Under the pieces are notes generated by a model. It was not told the DNA's origin. It did no database searches and saw only the letters and a list, made by a program, of their open reading frames with translations. Below are positions 1 through 8,224 of a stretch of DNA of 64,000 bases, in pieces; position 1 is the first letter of the stretch, and the number at the start of each line of letters is the position of its first letter. The stretch spans positions 2,343,356 through 2,407,355 of the forward strand of contig NZ_CP094846.1 in assembly GCF_022832975.1 (NCBI RefSeq). The letters are read 5' to 3'. A program made the position numbers and the translations under genes. Origin of the DNA: Ornithobacterium rhinotracheale. GTDB taxonomy: Bacteria > Bacteroidota > Bacteroidia > Flavobacteriales > Weeksellaceae.

Positions 1-2
1 AA

Positions 3-281
3 AAAATTACGGCTTGGTATGCGCCTAAATTAAACATCAAAGACGGACCAAACATTATTTCCGGCTTGCCTGGATTGGTGCTAAAAGCCGAAATATCTAA
101 TCCAAAACAAGGAGTAGATGTAACGATGACTGCCGTGAAAATCGACATCAGCGAGACAACACTTAATATTGAAGAACCAAGCAAAGGCAAAGTGGTTACC
201 GAAAAAGAATTTGAAACCGAAATGAAAGCCCTGCAAGAAAAAATGCAAAAAATGATGGGCGGCGGCGTAGATTCTGAATAA
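3..281 (+). CDS. GLPGLI family protein, C-terminal part (cut by window edge)
   Basis: The frame is open from the first bases of the window to the stop at 279-281, so the gene starts upstream. The visible part holds the family motif as GLPGLV, preceded by AWYAPKLNI. It is clearly paralogous to the next gene over its whole visible length. GLPGLI proteins are secreted proteins common in Flavobacteriia, often beside TonB-receptor genes; their biochemical role is unknown. An internal TTG at 66 is not a credible start. Confidence 0.85.
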   Translation, partial: KITAWYAPKLNIKDGPNIISGLPGLVLKAEISNPKQGVDVTMTAVKIDISETTLNIEEPSKGKVVTEKEFETEMKALQEKMQKMMGGGVDSE

Positions 282-326
282 ATGCAATTAAAAAAACAAC
301 ACACTATTTACAATCACCAAAAAATC

Positions 327-1094
327 ATGAAAAAACTATTTTCAATTTTTAGTTTATTCGGATTTCTTTTCGTTTTCGCGCAAGAATCAACCGAAAATCT
401 TATTGTGCACTATCAATCTTTGGTAAAAATTGATTTGGATAAAGCCTTAAGCAAAATCCCACCACAAAAAAGAGCAGAAGTGGAAGCCATGCTCAGAGAC
501 GAATCCAAAAACGGAATCAGCATAGACTACACGCTGAAAACCAATGGCAAACAATCCGTCTACCAAATCGTTGAAAAAATAGATAATTCACAGAGCGAAG
601 GGGGACAAATCGCCAATATGATTAGACAAAACGATAGTTCGCCTTATTACAAAAACATTGCAAAGGGCTACTATGTCGTACAATTTAATATTACTGGATT
701 GCCTAATTATATTACCAAAGATTCTTTGGGAACATTCAACTGGAAAATCACCCGTGAAAAATCACAAATACTGGGATACGAAGTGCGCAAAGCAATTGGA
801 GAAAAAGAAGGGCAGAAAATTATCGCTTGGTATGCTCCTAAATTAAACATTAAAGATGGACCTGCTCACATTTCAGGCTTACCCGGTTTAATCCTAAAAA
901 CAGAATCCGAGTTACCTAAAATGGGGGCTACTCTCACCATTACAGCTACAAAAATCAAAATTAGCACGACTAAAATTGAAATCAACGAGCCTACCAAAGG
1001 CATTTTTGTAACCGAAAAAGAGCTGAATGAAAAAATCAAGGCTCACAAAGAAAAAGCTCGTGCAATAATGAGCAACGGTATTGACACAGACTAA
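327..1094 (+). CDS. GLPGLI family secreted protein
   Basis: 255 residues from ATG 327. This start is preferred to 282 because it gives a signal peptide (MKKLFSIFSLFGFLFVFAQ) directly at the N-terminus. The hallmark motif GLPGLI lies near residue 175 after AWYAPKLNI. The protein is a tandem paralogue of the truncated gene before it, and the C-terminal ends (GIDTD / GVDSE) are also alike. It probably acts in the cell envelope. The next gene, a TonB-receptor-like protein, begins 19 bases after the stop, so the genes are likely co-transcribed. Function of the family is not established. Confidence 0.85.
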   Translation: MKKLFSIFSLFGFLFVFAQESTENLIVHYQSLVKIDLDKALSKIPPQKRAEVEAMLRDESKNGISIDYTLKTNGKQSVYQIVEKIDNSQSEGGQIANMIRQNDSSPYYKNIAKGYYVVQFNITGLPNYITKDSLGTFNWKITREKSQILGYEVRKAIGEKEGQKIIAWYAPKLNIKDGPAHISGLPGLILKTESELPKMGATLTITATKIKISTTKIEINEPTKGIFVTEKELNEKIKAHKEKARAIMSNGIDTD

Positions 1095-1113
1095 AAAAAC
1101 GACTTTTAATTCT

Positions 1114-3777
1114 ATGAAAAAAACATTTCTATTTTTTGTCCTATTAAGTGGATTTTGGGCGATGGCTCAAGCGCAAACTTGCACCTATCGTGGAATGTTG
1201 CTGGATTCGCTTAGTCTTCCTGTAATCGATGCTTCGATTTCTGCTTTTGACGCAAAAAATCAATCGGCGGGGTACACTTTCTCGGACAAAAATGGGGAGT
1301 TTAAATTAGATATGCCATGCGGCAAAAAATACGAACTCGAGATCGAGCACCTCAACTATAAATCCAAAATCGTGAAAGTTGATTTGCAAAAATCTATGAG
1401 AGAGAAAATTTCGCTCACCACAAGTAGCGTGGGGCTCAAAGAAATCGTGGCGCAAGGCGTGCAGCCCATCACCATAAAGGGCGACACTATAGAATACGAC
1501 GCAGCTTCTTTTAAATCCGGAACGGAAGAAAATTTAGAAGATATTATCAAAAAATTGCCTGGGCTTTCGGTAGAAAACGGAAAGATTTACTATCAAGGCA
1601 AAGAGATGAAATCCATCAAGGTGGAAGGGCGAGAAATCTTTGGTGGAAATCAGAAATTGGTGACCAAAAATTTGCCATCGGACGCAGTGAGCAAAGTGCA
1701 ATTGAACAAGAAATTTAAATCCAATCCTTTTGCCAATTCCGTTCAGGCTGATGAAGATTTTGAGTTAAATATCGTGCTCGAAGAAGATAAGAAAAATTTG
1801 GTTTTCGGGAATGCCACCATTGGAGGCGATGCGCACAAGCACACGGATTTGCAGGAAAAGCTTTTTTATTTTTCTAAAAAAACAGATGCCACGCTCATCA
1901 GCGACTACAATACTTATGGCAAAGAAGTTTTTACTTCGTCCGATTATTTTCAGTTTTTGGGCGGAAACTCTGAGTTTAATTCCGAAGGTGGTACTTCCTC
2001 GCTGCGCAATGCAATGGGCAATGTTTCGTTCAACGCAGATGACAATGCGAGCATTACTCGCAATTTTCTTTCGGCAGGAAACTTAGGCTATCAGCCCAAC
2101 AAAAACCTGAATATTAGCGGTTTTGCCATGGGAACGCAAAATTCTGTGGAATACAATTCTACGAGCGAACGATTGTATCCGAATTTTGAGCAAAAAGATT
2201 TAAACCAAAATCATCAAAAAATCTTTGCTTTTATTTCAAGATTAAATGTAGAATACACTTCGCCTAAAAGTCTTTTGGTTAAATACCGTGTGAATTTTAA
2301 TCTACAAAATGCCGAGAACGATACGCGCACTTCATCATTCATCAATCAAGAAGAGAATCCGAGCATTTTTAGAAACACCCAAAACAAACGCGACAACGCC
2401 GTGGTGAACCAAAAATTGAGTTTAATCAAAAAAATTAAACAAGACGATAATCTTGGCTTTTACTTTTCGCACTTTTATCAAAAGGAAACGCCAACGATAG
2501 ATTTGCTATCAAGTGCGGCGCCGTTTGGTTCTATTTTTAATTTAATGCCACAAAATAAGGCGTATCAATTAAACCAAAATAAAAATTTTAAATCCAATAC
2601 ATTTCAGTTTTTAAGCATTTACAATCATTTGCTTACCAATAAGAGCAATTTGCGTTTAAAACTGGGCGCAAATTATACGCTACAAGATTTAAACAATCAG
2701 CTCAAGAGCTATGAACGAATTTTAAATAATGATAAAATTCTGGGCGATTCGGATTTTAATTTTCAAGAGTATTATGCCGATGCCTCGTACAAAAGAGTGT
2801 TTTTCAATCGCAAATTATCTTTCACAGCAGGGCTTACGCTTAATTATTTTAACTCAGAGAATAAACCCAAAAACGCATCCAAAAATCAACTGTCTAAAAC
2901 GAATGTTCTCCCGCATTTTGAGATTAAATACCAAATCAATAATTTCAACGATATAGGCGTGGAATACGACAACGACATCCAAGTACCGAGCATCAACGAA
3001 TGGACGCCTGGCTATGCCATTCAAAATTATTTTAGCTTGTACGAAGGCAATCCATCGCTGGGCGTGGTAAAAAATCAAAAAATTAATTTTTGGTACAATT
3101 ACTACAATGCTTTTAAATTTATGAATTTGCACATCGGTGGGGGCTACAACCGTATCAAAGAAGGAATTAAAGTAAAAGGCGTGTTCGACGGGCAAAACCA
3201 AATTTCAACGGCTTTTAATGCCGATTTCCCCGACGAGATTTGGTCGGCAAGATTCTTTGGTTCTAAACGATTTTCAAAACTTTATTCATTAAAAATCAAC
3301 GGAAACTACAGTCACAGCACTTACCAATCAGTGAGCAACAACATCAGCTACAAAGCCCAATCGCAAAACCACAGCTACCGAATAGACAACACCTTTAAAT
3401 GGAACAAAAAATTGGAAATTTCGCTTGGGGCAGATGCAAGTTTTAGTCAATATAAATTATCAAACAGAGATAATAAATTTAGTAATCTTACACCTTTTGC
3501 CAAGGCGGCAGTTGCCATAAACGATAAGATTTTGCTCAAAACCGAATATAGCTATTTTAAGCAATGGCAAGATGGCAAAAACATCAACGATTTTCAGGGA
3601 TTGGACGCATCGTTACGCATAAAACCAGCGAAGAAAACCTACATCAATTTCATTGCTGGTAATTTGCTCAACGACAAAACTATCGTGAGCAGCGGGTTCA
3701 ATGATTTTTATACCTATGTCTTTACCAAAGAAACTTTGGGACGATATTTCTTGGTGCAAGTGCGCTACAAATTCTAA
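1114..3777 (+). CDS. TonB-dependent receptor-like outer membrane beta-barrel protein
   Basis: 887 residues from ATG 1114 (the frame opens at 1081, but 1114 gives the signal peptide MKKTFLFFVLLSGFWAMAQA). After the signal comes a carboxypeptidase-regulatory-like beta-sandwich (about residues 22-105, with GMLLDSLSLPVIDASI), then a plug-like region with GDTIEYDAASFK and LPGLSVENG. The rest is a long barrel rich in alternating aromatic and polar residues, ending in ...RYFLVQVRYKF with a terminal Phe as expected for BAM-dependent insertion. This is the CarboxypepD_reg plus OMP_b-brl type of Bacteroidota receptor. The substrate is not visible. It follows the GLPGLI genes, with which such receptors often co-occur. 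Confidence 0.85.
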   Translation: MKKTFLFFVLLSGFWAMAQAQTCTYRGMLLDSLSLPVIDASISAFDAKNQSAGYTFSDKNGEFKLDMPCGKKYELEIEHLNYKSKIVKVDLQKSMREKISLTTSSVGLKEIVAQGVQPITIKGDTIEYDAASFKSGTEENLEDIIKKLPGLSVENGKIYYQGKEMKSIKVEGREIFGGNQKLVTKNLPSDAVSKVQLNKKFKSNPFANSVQADEDFELNIVLEEDKKNLVFGNATIGGDAHKHTDLQEKLFYFSKKTDATLISDYNTYGKEVFTSSDYFQFLGGNSEFNSEGGTSSLRNAMGNVSFNADDNASITRNFLSAGNLGYQPNKNLNISGFAMGTQNSVEYNSTSERLYPNFEQKDLNQNHQKIFAFISRLNVEYTSPKSLLVKYRVNFNLQNAENDTRTSSFINQEENPSIFRNTQNKRDNAVVNQKLSLIKKIKQDDNLGFYFSHFYQKETPTIDLLSSAAPFGSIFNLMPQNKAYQLNQNKNFKSNTFQFLSIYNHLLTNKSNLRLKLGANYTLQDLNNQLKSYERILNNDKILGDSDFNFQEYYADASYKRVFFNRKLSFTAGLTLNYFNSENKPKNASKNQLSKTNVLPHFEIKYQINNFNDIGVEYDNDIQVPSINEWTPGYAIQNYFSLYEGNPSLGVVKNQKINFWYNYYNAFKFMNLHIGGGYNRIKEGIKVKGVFDGQNQISTAFNADFPDEIWSARFFGSKRFSKLYSLKINGNYSHSTYQSVSNNISYKAQSQNHSYRIDNTFKWNKKLEISLGADASFSQYKLSNRDNKFSNLTPFAKAAVAINDKILLKTEYSYFKQWQDGKNINDFQGLDASLRIKPAKKTYINFIAGNLLNDKTIVSSGFNDFYTYVFTKETLGRYFLVQVRYKF

Positions 3778-3783
3778 TTTAAG

Positions 3784-3990
3784 CTATTTTTTGAGCAAAA
3801 GTCTAAGGCTGCGAATGACGAAATAAATCAACACTACGACAAGCAGAAAGAAAGCTACGCCTTCAAAAGTTATCACTCCATCGGCGAGATTTTGTCTAAA
3901 AATGGGATAATAATCTATGATGTCCTTGGCATAATAAAGTGCCAGAACCAAAGTCATAATCTCGATAAAATCTCTGATTGATTTTTTCAT
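3784..3990 (-). CDS. Small two-helix membrane protein, unknown function
   Basis: 68 residues, with a hydrophobic stretch near the N-terminus (IEIMTLVLALYYAKDII) and a stronger one at residues 43-62 (VAFFLLVVVLIYFVIRSL), ending in basic residues RLLLKK. It converges with the receptor gene, whose stop is 6 bases away. No motif identifies a function. Confidence 0.6.
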   Translation of the reverse strand: MKKSIRDFIEIMTLVLALYYAKDIIDYYPIFRQNLADGVITFEGVAFFLLVVVLIYFVIRSLRLLLKK

Positions 3991-4007
3991 AACGGGGAGT
4001 AAAATTA

Positions 4008-4048
4008 AAAACGCCTAAATTGTTGGCTCAATTTAAGCGTTTTTTTTC
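4008..4048 (-). terminator. Rho-independent terminator of the dipeptidase gene
   Basis: An inverted repeat (AACGCCTAAATTG / CAATTTAAGCGTT) with short loop and runs of A on the left and T on the right. It lies between the 3' end of the leftward dipeptidase gene and the start of the small membrane protein gene, and could work in both directions. Confidence 0.7.
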
Positions 4049-4075
4049 ATTTAGAATATAAATTCGGGAAAATTA

Positions 4076-5461
4076 TTATTTTTCTTCGGTATAGAATTTA
4101 TAAAAATATGGAATCGTCTCGATGCCTTTGTAGAAATTAAACAGACCATAATTTTCATTTGGTGAGTGAATTACATCTGAATTTAATCCAAAACCAAGTA
4201 AAACCGATTTGCTTTCGAGCTCTTTTTCAAAAAGGGCAACAATTGGGATACTTCCTCCGCTTCTGAACGGCACCGCCTCTTTGCCATAAGTTTCGGTGAA
4301 AGCTTTTTTGGCCGCTAAATAGCCTTTGTCGGTAATTGGCAAAACATACGCCAATCCACCATGGTGATAGGTACACTTCACACGCACAGAACTCGGTGCG
4401 ATTTGTTCAAAATATTGTTTAAACAATTCTGCGATTTTCTCAGGATTTTGGTCGGGCACCAAACGCATTGAAATTTTGGCAAAAGCCTTGGCAGGAATCA
4501 CAGTTTTTGCCCCTTCGCCAATGTAGCCACCCCACATACCATTTACATCCAAACTTGGGCGAATCGAAGTGCGCTCGTTGGTTGAGAAGCCATCTTCTCC
4601 CATAATGTCTTGAATATTGATTTGCTTTTTGTAATCCTCTAAATCAAACGGAATTTTCGCCATTTCGGCACGCTCTTCGGCATTGATTTCCTCCACCTCA
4701 TCATAAAATCCTGGGATGGCAATTTTGCCGTTTTCGTCGTGCAATTGCCCAATCATTTTAGACAAAACATTCAGCGGATTAGGCACAGCTCCACCATACA
4801 CCCCAGAGTGCATATCTCGATTGGCACCTTCCACTTCTACTTCCATGTAACAAAGTCCTCGTAGCCCGACACAAATCGACGGCACATCTTTGGCTACCAT
4901 ACTAGTATCCGAAATCAGGATAATATCGTTTTTAAGTCTTTCTTTTTCTACCTTAATGAATTTAGCCAAGCTACCAGAGCCCACCTCTTCCTCGCCTTCA
5001 ATCATAAATTTGACATTACAAGGCAATTCATCGTTTTGAATCATGGCTTCTATCGCCTTAACATGCATAAAGAATTGTCCTTTATCATCGGCAGAGCCAC
5101 GGGCAAAAATGGCACCTTCTGGGTGCACTTCGGTTTTCTTGATTACAGGCTCAAACGGCTCAGACTCCCACAAATCTAGCGGATCTGGTGGCTGCACATC
5201 ATAATGCCCGTACACCAAAACGGTAGGCAAATTAGGATCTACGATTTTTTCGCCATACACGATAGGATTCCCCTCGGTAGGGCAAACTTCTACTTTATCT
5301 ACGCCTGCATTGCGTAAAAAATCAGCGGTTTTTTCAGCCGTAGACAAGATGTCTTTTTTATAAGCAGAATCGGCGCTGATAGACGGAATTCTAAGCAATT
5401 CAAAAAGCTCATCAAGAAAGCGTTCCTTGTTTGCCTGAATGTATTCTTGTGTTTTTTTCAT
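4076..5461 (-). CDS. M20 family dipeptidase (CNDP-like)
   Basis: 461 residues, a full-length M20 metallopeptidase. Metal and catalytic motifs are all present: YGHYDVQPP (H86, D88), RGSADDKGQ (near D125), EGEEEVGS (catalytic E158, ligand E159) and a C-terminal VIHSPNE carrying the last His ligand. The lid domain lies between about residues 210 and 380. Family members are cytoplasmic enzymes with two zinc ions that cleave dipeptides and short peptides from the C-terminal side. No signal peptide is visible. It is transcribed alone on the minus strand and ends at a hairpin terminator. Confidence 0.92.
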   Translation of the reverse strand: MKKTQEYIQANKERFLDELFELLRIPSISADSAYKKDILSTAEKTADFLRNAGVDKVEVCPTEGNPIVYGEKIVDPNLPTVLVYGHYDVQPPDPLDLWESEPFEPVIKKTEVHPEGAIFARGSADDKGQFFMHVKAIEAMIQNDELPCNVKFMIEGEEEVGSGSLAKFIKVEKERLKNDIILISDTSMVAKDVPSICVGLRGLCYMEVEVEGANRDMHSGVYGGAVPNPLNVLSKMIGQLHDENGKIAIPGFYDEVEEINAEERAEMAKIPFDLEDYKKQINIQDIMGEDGFSTNERTSIRPSLDVNGMWGGYIGEGAKTVIPAKAFAKISMRLVPDQNPEKIAELFKQYFEQIAPSSVRVKCTYHHGGLAYVLPITDKGYLAAKKAFTETYGKEAVPFRSGGSIPIVALFEKELESKSVLLGFGLNSDVIHSPNENYGLFNFYKGIETIPYFYKFYTEEK

Positions 5462-5576
5462 GATTTAAAAAATGATATTTTGGCTGTTTTTCAGCCTTAA
5501 AATTTACATTAAATGAGTGTATAAAGGTACGCATTTGGCTTGAAAAATAAAAATTTAGATTTTTTATGGCTAAATT

Positions 5577-5607
5577 CTTGCTGGGTTTCAAAAAATTTGT
5601 ATATTTG
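5577..5607 (+). promoter_or_regulatory. Promoter of tRNA-Arg
   Basis: Bacteroidota-type promoter: a TTG at 5578-5580 as the -33 element, a 19-base spacer, and TATATTTG (TAnnTTTG) at 5600-5607 as the -7 element. It lies 12 bases before the first base of the tRNA. Confidence 0.7.
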
Positions 5608-5619
5608 CACACTCAAATC

Positions 5620-5693
5620 GGCCACGTAGCTCAATTGGATAGAGCGTCAGATTACGGCTCTGAAGGTTGAGGGTTCGACTCCTTCCGTGGTCA
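5620..5693 (+). tRNA. tRNA-Arg (anticodon ACG)
   Basis: 74 bases fold as a cloverleaf. The acceptor stem GGCCACG pairs with CGTGGTC, with A as discriminator. The anticodon arm is TCAGA-TTACGGC-TCTGA with anticodon ACG, and the T arm is GAGGG-TTCGACT-CCTTC. CCA is not encoded. The last 21 bases are duplicated at 42266, which marks this gene as the attachment site of the element to the right. The tRNA stays intact after insertion. Confidence 0.95.
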
Positions 5694-5695
5694 CA
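5673..5695 (+). other. attL of the ICE (tRNA-Arg 3' end)
   Basis: 23 bases starting GTTCGACTCCTTCCG at the T loop and running 2 bases past the tRNA. An identical 23-base copy is at 42266-42288. Sequence outside the repeat differs on both sides, as expected for attL and attR made by a tyrosine integrase. Confidence 0.88.
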
Positions 5696-5728
5696 TTCAA
5701 GTCTATAAATCAAAGACTTGCGAAAATT

Positions 5729-5771
5729 AGGGACTAAAATAGGGACTACTCCTATTATTAGTCCCTTTTTT
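5729..5771 (+). terminator. Long hairpin with T-run just inside attL
   Basis: AGGGACTAAAATAGG pairs almost perfectly with the complement CCTATTATTAGTCCCT around a short loop, followed by a T-run. It would end transcription from tRNA-Arg and insulate the element. It also contains GGGACT three times (two direct, one inverted), a word found again near attR, so it may instead be or overlap integrase arm sites. Confidence 0.65.
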
Positions 5772-5855
5772 CATGTTACAGATATGAGGCTTTCTCAGAA
5801 TGGATTTGTACTAATTAATACTTCACCCTGATAACAATAATTTTCACTCTTAAGG

Positions 5856-6218
5856 CTCCCCTTAGGGTGGTTAAAAACTTTCCACCCCTACCCCTTAGGG
5901 TGGTTAAAAACTTTCCACCCCTACCCCTTAGGGTGGTTAAAAACTTTCCACCCTCTACCCTTAGGGTGGTTAAAAACTTTCCACCCTCTACCCTTAGGGT
6001 GGTTAAAAACTTTCCACCCTCTACCCTTAGGGTGGTTAAAAACTTTCCACCCCTACCCCTTAGGGTGGTTAAAAACTTTCCACCCCTACCCCTTAGGGTG
6101 GTTAAAAACTTTCCACCCTCTACCCTTAGGGTGGTTAAAAACTTTCCATCCTCTACCCTTAGGGTGGTTAAAAACTTTCCATCCTCTACCCTTAGGGTGG
6201 TTAAAAACTTTCCATCCT
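5856..6218. repeat. 33-bp tandem repeat, 11 copies, each with a hairpin
   Basis: The core CTTAGGGTGGTTAAAAACTT recurs exactly every 33 bases, with AGGGTGG at 5864, 5897, 5930 and so on to 6194. Between cores the unit reads CCACCC(C/T)...AGGGTGG, an inverted repeat of 6-7 bp with a loop of 8-10 bases. Three subtypes occur in blocks (copies 1-2 and 6-7; 3-5 and 8; 9-10). In the last type C to T leaves a T-G wobble, so the stem survives. There are no spacers, so this is not CRISPR. The frame through it is open only because 33 is a multiple of three. Confidence 0.9.
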
Positions 6219-6413
6219 CAGAAATTCAAATATCTGATATTCAGGGTTTTATTTTGTTCAATATATTATTATTTATATATATATATATATATTATTAATA
6301 TACATAACATATACAGGCATCAATCGAATCATTTTTTTATTTCTGCAATATGTTTTTATTTTTATTGATATTCAACGAGTTGAGAGCTCTGGTTCTAATG
6401 CGTAATTTTAGTT

Positions 6414-6475
6414 GCAAGATGTGTCTTTGTACCCACAACTTTTGGCAAAGTCTCGGATACTAAAGACCATCTTGC
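6414..6475. repeat. Imperfect 14-bp inverted repeat, possible RNA stem-loop
   Basis: GCAAGATGTGTCTTT at 6414-6428 pairs with AAAGACCATCTTGC at 6462-6475 with a single bulge. The 33-base loop has a secondary CTTTG / CAAAG pairing option. T-rich sequence follows on the right. It could be a small RNA, a terminator or a relic of a mobile element end; nothing decides between these. Confidence 0.5.
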
Positions 6476-6594
6476 CTTTTTAAAATTCTATTTTTTTACT
6501 TCTATTTCATCTTCGTAAAAAAAAGAATTTTTGAAAAAGGAGAAAAAACTTCGGAACTCGTTTTTTTTATGAGAAGATATATTTCAAAATTTAG

Positions 6595-6602
6595 TATTTT
6601 TG
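6595..6602 (+). promoter_or_regulatory. -7 promoter element of the Rpn-like gene
   Basis: TATTTTTG matches TAnnTTTG and lies 17 bases before the ATG at 6620. No convincing -33 element is seen. Confidence 0.5.
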
Positions 6603-6619
6603 TAGCATAAAGAAATTCC

Positions 6620-7495
6620 ATGAAACACTTTATAGAAAAATATATCAATCCATTTACCGATTACGGCTTTAAAAAAATCTTTGGTGAAGAGCCAAATAAG
6701 GACTTGCTATTAGATTTTTTGAACGAGTTGCTCTACGAGGAGCAAGGCAGAATTGTGAGTTTGACTTATCTGAAAAACGAACATTTGAGTTCAAGTGAAC
6801 TCGATCGCAAAGCGATATTTGATTTGTATTGCGAAAACGAAAAAGGCGAAAAATTTATTGTAGAACTTCAAAAAGCCAAACAAAATTTTTTTAAAGACAG
6901 AGCCTTATATTATTCCACATTTCCCATTAGAGAGCAAGCTCAAAAAGCAGATTGGAACTATGAGTTGAAAGCTGTGTACACAATTGCTATTTTGGATTTT
7001 GTTTTTGATGAGGATAAAGAAAATGCTGAAAAATTCCGCTATGATATAAAATTATCGGACATTGAAACTAACAAAGTTTTCTATGATAAATTGACATTTA
7101 TTTATCTGGAAATGCCCAAATTCAATAAATCGGTAGAGGGACTAGAAACAAGGTTCGATAAGTGGCTTTATGTGCTTAGGAATTTAAATCGTTTAGACAG
7201 GGTTCCAGAAAAGCTCAAGGAACGCATCTTTGAAAAATTATTTGAAGTGGCAGAAATCGCGAAGTTTACGCCTAGCCAAGTGTACTCTTATGAGGATAGT
7301 TTAAAATATTACAGAGACTTAAAAAACTCATTAGATACCGCCAAAGAAGAAGGCTTTGAAGAGGGAAAAGAACAAGGAAGAGAAGAAGAGAAATTAAAAA
7401 TAGCGAAAAACCTTTTAGAAAACAATGTTTCAAAGGAGGTTGTAATGAAGACAACAGGTCTAACCCAAGAGCAAATAGAGCATTTAGAATTTTAA
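6620..7495 (+). CDS. Rpn/PD-(D/E)XK nuclease family transposase-like protein
   Basis: 291 residues. The N-terminus INPFTDYGFKKIFGEEPNKDLL is typical of the family (PF12784 type), with the nuclease core around residues 60-90 (D...FIVELQKA giving the E-x-Q/K motif). The C-terminus has the usual charged EEGFEEGKEQGREEE helix and a helical tail with LENNVSKEVVMKTTGLTQEQI. Known Rpn proteins are DNA nucleases that promote recombination; the 'transposase' name is historical. It stands alone between the tandem repeat and the mobilisation region. Full length; a two-hairpin terminator region follows. Confidence 0.85.
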   Translation: MKHFIEKYINPFTDYGFKKIFGEEPNKDLLLDFLNELLYEEQGRIVSLTYLKNEHLSSSELDRKAIFDLYCENEKGEKFIVELQKAKQNFFKDRALYYSTFPIREQAQKADWNYELKAVYTIAILDFVFDEDKENAEKFRYDIKLSDIETNKVFYDKLTFIYLEMPKFNKSVEGLETRFDKWLYVLRNLNRLDRVPEKLKERIFEKLFEVAEIAKFTPSQVYSYEDSLKYYRDLKNSLDTAKEEGFEEGKEQGREEEKLKIAKNLLENNVSKEVVMKTTGLTQEQIEHLEF

Positions 7496-7526
7496 ATATT
7501 TATGGGGGGATATAGCTAAAAAAGAT

Positions 7527-7596
7527 ATGTGAAGAAAAACGAGATTTTTTTACATATCATATTTCACATGTAAAGAAAAATGGATTTTTTTTACAT
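7527..7596. terminator. Two A/T-stem hairpins downstream of the Rpn-like gene
   Basis: ATGTGAAGAAAAA...TTTTTTTACAT (7527-7554) and ATGTAAAGAAAAA...TTTTTTTTACAT (7568-7596) are near copies, each able to fold. They look like duplicated weak terminators. Confidence 0.45.
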
Positions 7597-7607
7597 TTTG
7601 ATTACAA

Positions 7608-7644
7608 AAGAACCACTAACGAATCGTTAGTGGTTCTTTTTTGT
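7608..7644 (+). terminator. Strong rho-independent terminator
   Basis: AAGAACCACTAACGA pairs with TCGTTAGTGGTTCTT (15 bp) and is followed by a T-run. It separates the Rpn-like gene from the mobilisation region. Confidence 0.85.
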
Positions 7645-7680
7645 TTTATAAAATTAAATTTAGCAAGTATAACTGTATAT

Positions 7681-7800
7681 CAATAAGGTTTAATACATAT
7701 AAATATAGCCCATTATAGACCTATATAGTCTAATACAGACTAGAAAAAAACTTTAACACACCAGTGTAGCCCTATATAGTCCAGTATAAACCAGAGAACT
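7681..7800. promoter_or_regulatory. Candidate oriT / relaxosome binding region
   Basis: The space before the mobilisation genes carries a series of related words: TATAGCC, TATAGACC, CTATATAGTC, TACAGAC, TGTAGCCC, CTATATAGTCC. The palindrome CTATATAG occurs at 7721-7728 and 7772-7779. Origins of transfer usually lie directly upstream of the accessory protein and relaxase genes, as here. The nick site cannot be read from the sequence. Confidence 0.45.
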
Positions 7801-7864
7801 TTTTAGCTATTGTTTTTTAGTAGATTAAGCATAAACTTTGCCCTAATAAAACAATAAAAACACA

Positions 7865-8224
7865 TTGAAAAATGATAAAACATTTATCAAATTTAGAATA
7901 GCCAAAAACCAAAAAAAGGAATGGCAAAAACGCTGTTCTAAAAAAGGCGATACGCTTACCGATTTCATTATTCAGTCTGTAGAAAATCGGATGCTGAATA
8001 GTGAGAGAAGAGAAATTTTAAAGTTCATTGAAAAACAGGATAACATATTTGCTAAAATTGAAAACAACATTAATCAGTTTGCTAAAATTGCAAATGGGCA
8101 AAAGTTTATTACACCATTGGAGATGAAAAGCTTTACCCAGAAATTAGCACAAGTGGCAGAATTAAAAAAGGAACAGAATAAAATGTTTGAGAGGATTTAT
8201 AAACTGTTATCTCATGATAGTTAA
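7865..8224 (+). CDS. Mobilisation accessory protein (MobC-like, ribbon-helix-helix type)
   Basis: 119 residues, basic. The N-terminus TFIKFRIAKNQKKEWQKRCSKKGDTLTDFIIQ has the beta strand plus two helices expected of a ribbon-helix-helix DNA-binding protein. A helical C-terminal part follows (FAKIENNINQFAKIAN, as in MobC families). Such proteins bind oriT and help the relaxase. The gene overlaps the relaxase gene by 11 bases, which supports the pairing. Confidence 0.75.
   Translation: MKNDKTFIKFRIAKNQKKEWQKRCSKKGDTLTDFIIQSVENRMLNSERREILKFIEKQDNIFAKIENNINQFAKIANGQKFITPLEMKSFTQKLAQVAELKKEQNKMFERIYKLLSHDS

Larger units (their letters stand above)
6219..6619. other. Gene-free AT-rich stretch with hairpins
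   Basis: This stretch follows the tandem repeat and holds no credible gene. It contains an alternating TA run (6273-6292), a long imperfect inverted repeat (listed separately), an A/T-type hairpin near 6541-6568 (AAAAAAC...GTTTTTTT), and the promoter of the next gene. Confidence 0.6.

Noticed and set aside
5412..5612. Minus-strand ORF upstream of and overlapping the dipeptidase gene start
   Set aside because: It is in another frame than the dipeptidase and covers the tRNA promoter region; no protein-like features.
5856..6218. Possible CRISPR array
   Set aside because: The repeats are directly adjacent with no unique spacers, and no cas genes are near.
5867..6298. 143-codon open frame through the 33-bp repeats (VVKNFPP... 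repeats)
   Set aside because: It is open only because the unit length is a multiple of three; it starts at GTG, has no promoter and ends in AT-rich sequence. Treated as non-coding repeat.
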